Assembly (NCBI GenBank): GCA_032871835.1 | Contig: CM065296.1 | Span: forward strand, 18,951,501 to 19,015,500 | From: Dipteronia dyeriana | Lineage: Eukaryota; Streptophyta; Magnoliopsida; Sapindales; Sapindaceae | Length of the DNA: 64,000 nucleotides | Direction of reading: 5' to 3' | Program-made: the position numbers and the translations under genes | The notes under the pieces: model-generated | What the model saw: only the letters and a program-made list of their open reading frames with translations | Databases searched by the model: none | Told to the model about the DNA's origin: nothing | Shown: positions 10,773-21,228 of the stretch, in pieces | Position numbering within the stretch: the stretch's first letter is position 1 | Layout of the letters: every line of letters starts with the position of its first letter

Positions 10773-11066
10773 GCTCAACAATCCGAGGATTCACACCTCT
10801 TGTCAAGACATCCTTTCTCACCTTATCCGGATCTTTACGACCCAAGGCAAGACTTCTTGCTCCACTAAGTATTCTCGACTCTAGTCAAGACTTCATTGCT
10901 CACCTATCCAAGTTCTCCAAACTCTAGGCAAGACTTCTTGCTCGACTATCCAAGGCTTCACACCTCTAGCCAAGACTTTCTTGCTCGACAATCCAAGGCT
11001 TCAGACCTCTTGCCAAGACTTCTTGCTCAACACCATAGGTCTCACACCTATTGTCAAGACTTTCTT
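10773..11066. repeat. 42-bp minisatellite in TR-GAG-1 3' LTR (7 units)
   Basis: There are seven degenerate units of about 42 bp (294 bp in all), each beginning 'gctc' and carrying a core like caagacttctt after a 'cacacctct' phrase. The same array is present in the other TR-GAG LTRs at 18533-18815, 23304-23601 and 40479-40775. Because 42 is a multiple of three, frames stay open through it and give spurious proteins with a repeated QDFLL motif. Confidence 0.85.
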
Positions 11067-12003
11067 CTCACAAGGAATCTAGGTGATCATGAATGCAAAT
11101 GCAAACAAGCACGCAACATAGAAAGCTATGATCAACACATCCTATGAAAAATACTAGACATGAGCATGAATGCACACATCACATATAGTCTAGTTTATCA
11201 AGCATGTGTAATCAATCTAGATTATGTAAGATATGTTCAATATTAATCACAACCGAGATACATGCATAGATCTAAACTAGAATCACAAGATATGTTCAAT
11301 AAATCACAAGATCAAGTTTAAATCAAACAAACCAAAAACATGCTAAAATCATATAACAATATCAATTAGATTTAAGATAAAGTTCTAGAGCATATTCCTA
11401 ATTATAGATTCATCAAAAACACATGAATAGCTCAAAAGAACATAAGCACATGTATTATGTGAGAAATTCGGCTAAGAGATACTAATACATCTGGGGAACT
11501 ATTTTTTTCTCAAAATCAATCAATCAAAGATCATCAAATAGTCCTAGAATCAAAGCTAGCACGATACAATCCCAAACATGTGATAACATAGGCAAAATCA
11601 AAACCTAACTCAACATGAATGACTTCAATTAAAACTCAATCTAGCTTCAAAAGAGTTCAAAACTCAAATCCAAACGCTCACAATATACAAATATATGTAG
11701 AAGAAGAAAACCCAAGGCAATTGACCAAGTTTTAAAAGAAAACTTTGAGAGAAAATCAATACCTTAGTTGATTTAGGTGCAGTCCCGTTTTTGTATGTCT
11801 AGACACCAAAAAAAGCTGTACAACTTACTCAAACCTTCAGAGAAAAGATGGAGGATGAATAGATGAACACTCTCAACTTTGAATCACTCAAATCAGAGTT
11901 CAAATGAAGAGGTTATGGTGTTTGGAAGGAGAGAAAATTTAGAGAGAATTTCTGCACACTTGTTTTAAATTTCTTCTTAGAATGAAATGTGAGAGGGAAA
12001 GAG

Positions 12004-12010
12004 TTTATAA
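12004..12010 (-). promoter_or_regulatory. TATA box of TR-GAG-1 3' LTR
   Basis: Minus-strand TTTATAAACTC, followed by a pyrimidine-rich stretch. The matching position of the 5' LTR (about 19750) reads TACAAA, so the promoter of the LTR that would drive this copy has probably lost its TATA box. Confidence 0.6.
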
Positions 12011-12076
12011 AGGAGAGGGATATGAATGAAGGATGAAAAGACCAAATGGCCCTTAAGTGACCAAGCATGGTTACTG

Positions 12077-12146
12077 CCCGAGATGGCACGTGGGCATCTC
12101 GAGGCAGCAAGCATTCTGTCCCGAGATGGCCACGCGCTATCTCGGG
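12077..12146 (-). promoter_or_regulatory. Twin inverted repeats in U3 (TR-GAG-1 3' LTR)
   Basis: The first hairpin is CCCGAGATG (12077-12085) with CATCTCGAG (12095-12103); its loop carries a G-box CACGTG at 12087-12092. The second is CCCGAGATGG (12120-12129) with CTATCTCGGG (12137-12146). The pair lies about 67 bp upstream of the TATA box. Copies at 19823, 33833 and 41772 keep the layout. This is a candidate promoter-proximal regulatory module. Confidence 0.65.
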
Positions 12147-12866
12147 GAAAGAGTGCTTGGATGCACATCATTTCCTCTCGCACTCCCTTCGCGTTATTTG
12201 ACCGTTCTCAGGCCTCCGAACTCGGAATTTGAATCTGTTTGTGTATTACGAACCATAACTCTCACACGGACATGGACATTTAAGATACTCAACCCAGAAA
12301 ATAATAAATCAACTCCATATAAGAATACGAAGACAATGTATGCAACATGAGTTGAAAGTGTAGTATCTTTTGACTTAGAACTTGAAATCAATAATATGAG
12401 TAAACGAAATGATCGGAACTCAATCAAGAATCTTTTAAAACTAAATTCAAGTTCAATATCCATAGAGAAGTTCAAAAATAACATACACAAACACAATTAA
12501 CACTAGAATGCAAACTACATAGAGATAGTTTCCAATCATACATATTCCAAAACATGTTATTTCAATACCAGTGCATGAGCATTCATCTTCAAGTGTGTGA
12601 ATGTGTTATACATGGTGCACAACGATGCAGGGACACAAATGTATGATATGTGTGTGTGTGCCTAAGCCTTGTAAGAGAAAGATAAGGTCTTAGTATACCT
12701 TTGTAGAACCATATTGCATCCTTTCTCTTGAAGACTTAGAACTTGCTTTGACTTGTTGTTTCTTCTTCCTTGAAGCTTGAATCATCATGAATCTAAACAA
12801 CTAAATTATTACAAGTAAACATCATTTTGATATGGAATTAACGCCAACACAAACTAAAACCTAACA

Positions 12867-12881
12867 ATCTCCCCCTTTGGC
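12867..12881 (-). other. TR-GAG-1 polypurine tract
   Basis: On the minus strand it reads CCAAAGGGGGAGAT directly before the LTR start TGTTAGG. This is the usual form of the Copia polypurine tract and confirms the minus orientation. Confidence 0.85.
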
Positions 12882-13334
12882 AAATTCCATGTCAAAACAC
12901 CTATACATTTACTACAAATATAAAAATGAAGATAGGTCACAAAATCACTCCCTCACGTTACAATGAGTAAGATTCCTATAACTAATCTTATCTAACTCTT
13001 GAACTTCATCTTGATCTTCTCTTGAAGTAACATACAAATCATCTCAAAGCACAATGCATATACAAGAGAAAGACAACAAATGGCAACATATAATATGGAT
13101 AAGAATATACAATTAAGTCCACAAATACATGTATCTCCCCCTCAATACATGCCAAATACAAGAGTTCTTAACCAAATCTTAAGACTAATTATTACATGCC
13201 ATAGAAAGTTCAAAAGTTCACAAAAACAACATAAAAAGGAAACTAAGTAACTAGCAACTCTTAACAACTCTTTCTCACCCTTTTTGACATTAAATGATGC
13301 CAAAAGGTAAGAAACATACCATGAGACTCAAATA
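12882..13334 (-). other. TR-GAG-1 non-coding interval between ORF-X and 3' LTR
   Basis: About 450 bp without a coding frame. It contains a second purine tract on the minus strand (GAGGGGGAGAT, about 13144-13134) like the main polypurine tract. The same interval is conserved in TR-GAG-2 (34745-35197). Confidence 0.6.
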
Positions 13335-14392
13335 CTAGATACTAGATCCACCAAAGAATGATGTGTGTGTAGTTGACCTAACATAATGCTTGAGAGATGG
13401 TCTTGAACTTGAGGCAATACACTCCTCCAACTCTTTTATTCTAGCATCTTGTTTTTCAACTATGTCACTAAGCTCATCAACCTTCTTTTTCAAATGTAAA
13501 GCCCAATCCGGAAGAATGTTTATGCTAGTCTCTTGACATTCAACTTGTGAACTACTAAATAGTCCAAAAGTATCACATGACTTACCCTTATCCTTATAAG
13601 ACATGTATGACGCACGTTTATCACTATACTTTTCTAAGGGTTGTACCAACATATCATCTCCACTACTTGTAACACCACGAGCTAAACACAAAGAAGTTAT
13701 AAACCCTGGTAATGCAAGCTTCTTATCTTCTCTAGTTGAGAAAGCCGCATTATCTAGGTAAAACATAAGCAAATCCCCAAGGTTTATATGTTGATTAGTC
13801 ACCAAGGCATATACTATTCTGATCTTGTCTTTATTCAACTCGGTTGTATTCGAAGATCAATTAATATTATAACAGATAAAAAGATGCCAAAATGCACTTG
13901 CCTTAGTTAACTCATGTTGACTAATATATGCTCTACCTTTCCACTCAAAAGAAGCGTTGTCACATAGAGACCCATAATATAAAGATTCTCAATGATATCA
14001 ACATATAAAAAGTTTGAATCAATATCACTAGATGGCCCAAGAAACTTGTTAATGTTTACCGGTTTAACTCTAAACACAACACCCCTAATCTCTATCAAAG
14101 CATCCAATAAGGTTGCACTCTCTCTATATTCTTGATAAAATTCTCTAACAATAGTGTCATTCACTATTCCTAGCATGCTCACCCAAGATTCCCAATTTCT
14201 ATCCTTAATGCATTTAAGAACATAAGAATCTTTACATTTACCTAAGTCGATGCCTCTTTCTTGAAATATCTTTTTAGTTCCAAAGATCCCTAAATCCTTT
14301 GACCTTGAAGATTTGAATCCCTTTGAGGTAGACTTGGCTTTTACAATGGGATTCGATTGATTTCCACTTCCGGTAACCTTAGTTCTTCCCAT
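13335..14392 (-). pseudogene. TR-GAG-1 ORF-X, frameshifted
   Basis: This is the second ORF of the TR-GAG family, in the position where SIRE elements carry an extra 3' ORF. It starts at 14392 (MGRTKVTGSG..). The N-terminal half (14392-13907) has RGIDLGKCKD, then W-x-S, VREFYQEYRE and a VNINKFLG motif, a pattern resembling the plant 'putative transposon protein' domain (Transposase_32-like). The C-terminal half (13838-13335) has a predicted coiled coil (KKKVDELSDIVEKQDARIKE) and the conserved tail SFFGGSS. The halves are in different frames; indels between 13970 and 13839, seen by comparison with TR-GAG-2, explain this. There is no signal peptide or membrane segment, so I do not call it an envelope protein. 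Function unknown. Confidence 0.65.
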
Positions 14393-15930
14393 TTGTTCTT
14401 GTGAAATAAGATGCTATATACATACAACAAAAGTGAATGAAAGACAAAACAAACATATTAGTCACAAATATATAAACACAATGACATATGACTTAAGAAT
14501 GAATCATCATGCAAGATAAAGATAGTGAGTAATATCATCCAAGTATCATTAAGTCAAAATATGCCAACATGTAACAAAATGAAGCATGTGAACATATCAT
14601 AAAAGAGAACAACGTCTAGCATACAATGCTCACCCTTGATAAATGCTATAACTAAAATTCATGATAGCAAAAGGTTCACAAAGATGTTCACACAATCACA
14701 CATTCAAGCAATTTGAAGAAATATCAACAAAATAAGCTTCATATGCTAAGCGATATACACAAAGATTTTTCAAGTTCTCTCATAATTCTTCAACAATTGC
14801 AAAGATATCATCATGCTCATAAACAAAGTGTGTGTGTGTGAGAGATATGCTTCAAATATATATCAAGAAGTAGTTTGATAATCAACATGCAAACAATTTC
14901 CAACAACTATTCATCTTAAGCTTTTTCCATAAAAAGTCAAACCGATTATCATCAGGAATTTTTTGCTTTTAAGAGAATAGATTTCAACACGTGAGCGTGT
15001 GTGTGCATGTGGCTGGTCATCCCATTTTTGTTTTTCAACTCGAGCTCATTTGAATTTCAACTAAACTTCTTTTTAAGCCTTCCTCCTTTTATTTTTAGGC
15101 TTTGAATCAAAGATTTTTTTTTAAATTTCATTTCAACACTTCTTTGATTTTTCCATTTTGTTTTTTACATAAACAAAATTCACTTCATGACGGCTTTCAC
15201 TCATCACAATGGTGTAGCTCTTTCCAACATTGGGTAGCTTTCACGACCAATGTGTGTAGCCCTTTTCATGAAGGTACTCGTTGAGTTCTATGTAATTGTC
15301 GAAGAAAAATGGATACTAACCGTAGGTCACTTTAAATGTACTTAAGCACAAAAACTTCAAGATGTATCCAATGTTTACATATTAGTAAACTCAACCTACT
15401 AGCAAAACATATAAGAGAAGCAAGGTGCAATTTTTAGTAGAGACTTATTCAAGATCATTACTTCTTTAATGAGTAGCTTTCAAAGAATATGAAGCTCATA
15501 TTTTCAAAAGTAACGCCACTCAATATACCATACACAAACAATCATCAAAGTTAAGATCAATGTGAACAATATGACTATTAGATCCTAAAATAGCAAATGT
15601 CAATGAGAACCATATGTATGCTATACAAAATTCTCTAATATGACATGCTATGAGATGTATGTCAAAAATTGAGTCAAAAGATGAATATCTAAGAGAATAT
15701 GCATTAGAGTATATAGATACCCTTTTGCACATTATATTCACCAAATATCATACTTCCGCCCTTTTTATGAGCTTTCTTGCCTTGAATGTCCTCATGACAT
15801 CAAGTTGACGATGTTTCACAACAAGAGTATAAAAAGCATAATATCTCAACCCAATCAACACATATAACAAAAGAACTTCTTCAAACAATTGATATATAGC
15901 CTCAAAGCTATCTCACATGTGCTTCTTATT
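14393..15930 (-). other. TR-GAG-1 non-coding interval between gag and ORF-X
   Basis: About 1.5 kb between gag and ORF-X, the place where protease, integrase, RT and RNase H would be in an autonomous Copia element. I find no trace of their motifs on either strand. TR-GAG-2 holds the homologous interval at 36257-37898, including an additional segment of about 100 bp near 37745-37855 that TR-GAG-1 lacks. Loss of pol therefore pre-dates both copies. Confidence 0.7.
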
Positions 15931-17985
15931 TTAGTGATAAGAGCACTCACCCTTGAACCATTTATTCTTGGGTGTACCTACACAAACATTTCTACTATCA
16001 TCCTTGACAACAATGTTAAATCTAGAGTAAAGTCCTTTAATGACTTGATTAACAATAATATCATTAACACACTCTTCCTTAACATTTTCAACACAAGCTT
16101 TGTCAAGTTGAACAAGATTTGAATTCTTTCTACTCCAAAACTTTTTCGCATGCTTAGCAACAATATCATGATTCTCAACTTTCAAGGCCTTAGCATGTTC
16201 AAGTTGAAGTTTAATCTCTTTATCCCTAGATACATTTCCTAATTTACATTTTACAATATATTTATAACACCTAGGTTTAATGTGACCTATTGTGTTACAA
16301 TAATGGCAGATTGGAAAAAAAGATGAGATTGTACTTTTTGGAGTTGAACTAGCTTCACTAGGGGTTTGCAAAGATACCTTGTTTGCCAACTTATTCTTGG
16401 CTTTTGATATTCTCTTCTTGTGTGGTTTCTTATCAATCATGACTTCATCAAAGTGCGTAGAAAGTGGTGCTTCCAAGAGCTTCTCTTCAACTACCAAGTC
16501 ATCTTCACCACTATAAGAGTTAACAAGATTCCTAACACTAGACACATTAACCGAATCATTCACTAAATCTTTGATAGCCTCCTTAGTCGTGTCTATCTCT
16601 TCCATCAATTCTTGTTCTCTCTTCTTCAAATAAGATATCATAATATCCTTCTCAAGGTTTATTATTTCAAGTTCTCTAAGCTTCTTCATAATATCACCTC
16701 TCTCACCAAGAAGTCTACGAGTAACAACCACAATCTCATCTAGTTGCTTCTTGATCAAATCATCATTTTCAACTACTTCTCTTTGAGCATTGTCTTTATC
16801 TTCCTTAAGCTTTTCTATCTTTTTCAACAACTCAAGATTAGTAGGAATGGAACTAGAGCTTCCAACATGATTTGCATCAAGATTCTTGTTCAAAGATATT
16901 ATACTACCAACATCTACTGGAGAATGAGAAGATGTTAAAGCTAAAAAGTTGCTCACCAACTCTTCATCACTTGAAGACTCACTACTAGAGCTCTCATTGT
17001 CACTAGAATTATCATCACTCCAAGTAGCCGCCAACAGTTTGCCTTTCTTGTCTTTCTTAGATGGCCTCTTGATGCACTCACTAGCAAAGTTACCAAAACC
17101 TTGACAATTATAGCATTGAACCTCTTTCTTGTTCATGGCTTGACTATTCTTCACAATCTTTGGAGATGATGTTCTCTTGACTCCTTTTTCCTTAGAAGAC
17201 TTGCCTCTAGGCTTGGCATTCTTTTTTGGAAACTTCTTGAACCTTCTAACTAAGAGTGTCATTTCTTCATTTTCATCATCACTCTCTTCCTCTATAGCAT
17301 TGAGAGCGATTCCCTTACTCTTGATCTTTGACTTCAAGCACATTTCATAAGTTTGGAGAGACCCAAGCAACTTATCAATATTCATACTATCCACATCCTT
17401 GCTTTCCTCAATGGACGTCACCTTTGATTTGAATCTCTTAGGAAGAGACCTAAGGATTTTTCAATTTAAACACTCTTTTGCGATAGGTACTCCAAGTGCT
17501 TGACATTGGTTAGCTATGTTAAGAAGCCGGAATTGGAAGTCGTTAAACTTTTCTTCCTCACCCATACTTAAACCTTCAAATTGTGATGCCCACATTTGAA
17601 GCCTCGATTTCTTCACCGCTAAGGTTCCTTCATTAGTAACTTGGAGAGTATCCCAAACTTCCTTTACGGATTCAAGATTTTGAATATAGGAGAATTGATG
17701 CCCATCAAGTCCTCCAAAGATGGCATTCATAGCACGATGGTGCCATTTAGCAACCTGAAACTCATTTGTTGTCCATTCACTCCTTGGCTTGAGTATCATG
17801 GTTCCATCCTCTAAAACCTTGGTAGGAGGACTATAACCTTCTTCCACTACCATCCAAGCCCTTTCATCAATAGAGCGGATGTAGGCTTTCATCCTCAACT
17901 TCCAATACCCATAGTTAGTGCCACAAAGCAATGGTGGCCTAGTATTTGAAGCTCCTTTCGCCATTACATCATCTTGTAAATCCAT
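15931..17985 (-). pseudogene. gag: TR-GAG-1 gag, one nonsense codon
   Basis: Gag forms the virus-like particle and binds the RNA. The frame is continuous for about 685 codons from ATG at 17985 to the stop at 15931, broken only by TGA at 17463-17461 where TR-GAG-2 has TGG (Trp). The N-terminal Copia gag domain starts with TRPPLLCGTNYGYW and contains W..LQVTNEG and QFEGLSMGEEEK. Zinc knuckle 1 reads CYNCQGFGNFASEC, with Asn in place of the metal-binding His (TR-GAG-2 keeps His). Zinc knuckle 2, CHYCNTIGHIKPRC, is intact. Between them is a long coiled-coil stretch (about 16850-16550). The protein ends shortly after knuckle 2 with its own stop, so no protease follows. The length matches a full gag. 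Confidence 0.85.
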
Positions 17986-18055
17986 GACTTCAAACGCCTT
18001 GCAAAAACCTTGAAAGTATCACCCCAGACTAACACTAAGCGCAATCTAGTGTCCC

Positions 18056-18067
18056 GCTCTGATACCA
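18056..18067 (-). other. TR-GAG-1 primer binding site (tRNA-Met)
   Basis: The minus strand reads TGGTATCAGAGC two bases after the LTR end (..TTTTCA). This is the standard initiator tRNA-Met primer site of plant Copia elements. Confidence 0.92.
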
Positions 18068-18374
18068 ATTGAAAATTCAATCATGGTTAAATGCTCAAGG
18101 CTAATCTAGAGGGGGGGTGAATAGGTTAGACACATTTTTTGACTCCCTTTGAAACAAGCAAAAGTTTGTCCCTCTAGATTGCTTGTATCACAATATATAT
18201 ATTAATTAAAGACAATTAATCAATATATAAACACAAGTAAAGTGTGATACAAATAAGTAATTGTAACACATACACAATCTATTCTATAGAAAGGAAGTCA
18301 ACATACATAGAAAGTTCTATCCACAATGCAAATATTAGAGAGATAGGGATAGAGAAAAGCTGACACAAGATATA

Positions 18375-18409
18375 ACGTGGTAAACCTCCGAAGAGGAAAC
18401 ATCCACTGG
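18375..18409 (-). promoter_or_regulatory. Shared LTR stem-loop (TR-GAG-1 5' LTR copy)
   Basis: ACGTGG (18375-18380), inner CCTCCGAAGAGG, then a partner reading CCACTGG where other copies have CCACGGG. Same layout as at 10624 and in Copia-B and Gypsy-C. Confidence 0.6.
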
Positions 18410-18532
18410 CTAGCAGCCACTGGCAAATAAAATCCACTAGTAGATAAGACAAGTACAATCTCTCAAGTGACCTCTTCACCTAGAAACTACCCTCCTATCT
18501 TACTCTAGAAGTTGCTGCCCTATGCTCAACAA

Positions 18533-18815
18533 TTCAAGGCTTCACACCTCTTGTCAAGACGTCCTTGATCACCTTATCCAGGTCTTCACGACCATAGGCA
18601 AAACTTCTTGCTCAACTAAGTCTTCACAACTATAGCAAGACTTCCTTTCTTACCTATCCGAGTTCTCCCAACTCTAGGCAAGTCTTCTTGCTCAACTATC
18701 CAAGGCTTCACACTTCTATGCAAGACTTCCTTGCTCGACAATCCAAGGCTTCACACCTCTTGCCAAGACTTCTTGCTCAACACCATAGGTCTCACACCTA
18801 TTGCAACGACTTCCT
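18533..18815. repeat. 42-bp minisatellite in TR-GAG-1 5' LTR
   Basis: Same seven-unit array as at 10773-11066, slightly shorter (283 bp) because of small deletions. Confidence 0.85.
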
Positions 18816-20651
18816 TCTCACAAGGCATCTAGGTGATCATGAATGCAAAACGCAAACAAGTACGCAACATAGAATGCTATGATCAACACATCCTATGGAA
18901 AATAATAGACATGAGCATGAATGCACAAATCACATATAGTCTAGTTTATCATGCATGTATAATCAATCTAGATTATGTAAGATATGTTCAATATTAATCG
19001 CAACCTAGATACATGCGTAGATATAAACTTGAATCACAAGATATTTTCAATAAATCACAAGATCAAGTTTAAATCACACAAACCAAAAATATGCTAAAAT
19101 CATATGACAATGTCAATTAGATTTAAGCTAAAATTCTAGAGCATATTCCTAATCATAGATTCATCAAAAACACATGAATAGCTCAAAAGAACATAAGCAC
19201 AATGTGAGAAATTTGGCTAAGAGAGCCTAATACATGTGAGGAACTATTTTTTCTCAAAATCAATCAATCAAGGATCATCAAATAGTCCTAGAATCAAAGC
19301 TAGCACAATACAATCCCAAACATGTGATAACATAGGCAAAATCAAAACCTAACTTAAAATGAATGATTTAAATTGAAACTCAATCTAGCTTTGAAAGAGT
19401 TCAAAACTCAAATCAAAACACTCACAATATACAATTATATGTAGAAGAAGAAAACCCAAGGCAATTGACCAAGTTTTAAAAGAAAACTTTGAGAGAAAAT
19501 CAATACCTTAGTTGATTTAGGTGCAATCCTATTTTTGTATGATTATACACCCAAAAAGGAAGTAAAACTTACTCAAACCTTCAGATAAAAGATGGAAAAT
19601 GAATAGATAAACACTCTCAACTTTGAATCACACAAATCAGATTTCAAATGAAGAATTTATGGTGTTTTGAATGTGAGAAAATTTAGAGAGAAAATTTATG
19701 CACACTTGTTTTAAATTTCTTCTTAAAATGAATTGTGAGAGGGAAAAAGTTTGTAAAGGAGAGGGATAATAATGAAGGATGAAAAGACCAAACTTCCCTT
19801 AAGTGCTCAAGCATGCTTGCTGCCCGAGATGGTGCGTGGGCATCTCGGGGCAGCAAGCATTCTGTTCCGAGATGGCCACGCACCATCTCAGTAAAGAGTG
19901 CTTGGATGCACTTCTTTTCCTCTCGCGCTTCCTTCGCGTTCTCCGGCCTCCGAACTCAGAATTTGAATCCGTTTGTGGATTACAAACCATAACTCTCACA
20001 CGGACATGGAAATTTAAGATACTCAACCCAGAAAATAATAATTCAACTCGATATATGAATACGAAGACAATGTATGCGACATGAGTTGAAAGTGTAGTAT
20101 CTTTTGACTTAGAACTTGAAATCAATAGTATGAGTAACTGAAATGACCGGACTCAATCAAGAATCCTTTAAGACTAAATTAAAGTTCAATATCCATGTTA
20201 TGCAAACAAATACATACACAAACACAATTCACACTAGAATGCAAACTACATAGAGATAGTTTCCAATCATGCATATTCCAAAACATGTTATTTCCATACC
20301 AATGCATGAGCATTCATCTTCAAGTGTGTGAATGTGTTATACATGGGGCACAACGATGTAGGCACACATATTAATGAATTGTATGTGTGTGCCTATAATA
20401 GTGCACAACGATGCAGGGACACAAATGTATATATGTGTGTGTGTGCTTGAGTCTTGTAAGAGAAAGATATGGTCTTAGTATACCTTTATAGAACCATGTT
20501 TCATCCTTTCTCTTGAAGACTTAGAACTTGCTTTGACTTGTTGTTTCTTCTTCCTTAAAGCTTGAATCATCATGAATCTAAACAACTACATCATTATAAG
20601 TAAACATCATTTTGATATGGAATTAATGCCAACACAAACTAAAACCTAACA

Positions 20652-21228
20652 AGGTCTGAGAGGCTCGACCTTATCGTGTCGGGCTCCATTTCTGATAGTT
20701 CTGAAGCCCGAAAACCCTTCCTCGCTTCTACGAGGTAGCTTTATGGCTAGCCCAGGGTTCAATGAATTTTGAACTCGGGCTTTGATTTGATCTAGGAGGG
20801 TTGAAAATTTCTCTTTGGTCCCCTAGCAAAATTTTGCTATTAACAGAAGTCCTCTTTGACTTGAATACCGGTGATTGAGATGGGGTTGGAGTCTGATTCC
20901 TTGTTTTAATTGGGAAATTTTTCTTCTTTACAGTTATCAAATCTGGGTAGAAATCTCCTCATTAATTATTTCAGTGCGAGTGGTAGGAAATTACCGGTGT
21001 ATTCTCTGAAATAATCCTGGTACGTTACGGCCGCTCTGCGATTCTAGGTGATCCATCGAAAGATTTCGTTGATGTTACTACCCCTCCCAGCACTATTTAA
21101 ACCCAGCTTCCTCATCACTTTCCTCGCGTTATCTTTTAAATTTCAAGTTTTTTAAAAATCCTTCTCTTTCGCTACCTTTGAAAAACTCCTCACCGTTTTT
21201 CTGGTTCTTTAAAATCCTTCATCTTACA
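20652..21228 (+). repeat. E2 LTR/leader, right part
   Basis: This is the continuation of 10060-10318 after TR-GAG-1. Up to about 20745 it matches 63918-64000. From about 20800 to 20960 it matches the reverse complement of the E1 leader (tgacttgaa, ggttggagtc, aaatttttcttc). It ends with a CT-rich leader just before the E2 start codon at 21229. The minus-strand frame 20728-20940 is not considered coding. Confidence 0.7.

Larger units (their letters stand above)
10319..12866 (-). repeat. TR-GAG-1 3' LTR
   Basis: On the plus strand the LTR reads TGAAAATACAATC...CTAAAACCTAACA. Transcription runs on the minus strand. Contents in transcription order: the U3 start (12866), paired inverted repeats (12146-12077), a TATA box (TATAAA, minus, 12009-12004), a long R/U5 with seven 42-bp repeats (11066-10773), a stem-loop (10658-10624), and the motif CTAGAGGGGGGGTGAATAG (written on plus) near the end. 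The last motif also occurs in the Copia-B LTR. Short frames in the LTR (for example 10896-11147, 11913-12496) are by-products of repeats. Confidence 0.9.
10319..20651 (-). mobile_element. TR-GAG-1: complete non-autonomous Copia-type LTR element without pol
   Basis: This is a 10.3-kb element on the minus strand with LTRs 10319-12866 and 18070-20651. It has a tRNA-Met primer site, a polypurine tract, a full-length Copia-type gag and a second ORF (ORF-X), but no protease, integrase, reverse transcriptase or RNase H anywhere in its 5.2-kb interior. Such gag-only elements are known as TR-GAG (terminal-repeat with gag) and need enzymes in trans. Flanks AGGTG (10314-10318) and AGGTC (20652-20656) look like a 5-bp target duplication with one change. 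The uninterrupted version of the site is visible at about 63905-63930. Over the first 140 bp the two LTRs differ at roughly 11 positions, so the insertion is old. Confidence 0.88.
18070..20651 (-). repeat. TR-GAG-1 5' LTR
   Basis: The second LTR of 2.58 kb starts TGAAAATTCAATC and ends CTAAAACCTAACA on the plus strand. It carries the 42-bp repeat array (18533-18815), the stem-loop (18375-18409), twin U3 inverted repeats (from 19823; the second is damaged) and a mutated TATA box near 19750. A short extra duplication of 'gtgcacaacgatg..gggacac' occurs near 20347-20425. Short open frames here are not genes. Confidence 0.9.

Noticed and set aside
10773..11066. CRISPR-like array
   Set aside because: Units are contiguous and degenerate with no unique spacers, and the DNA is a plant LTR.
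10896..11147. Open frames through the 42-bp LTR repeats (also 18688-18882, 23303-23524, 40422-40815)
   Set aside because: The repeat unit is a multiple of three, so all three frames stay open by construction; no domain, and the sequence is an LTR array.
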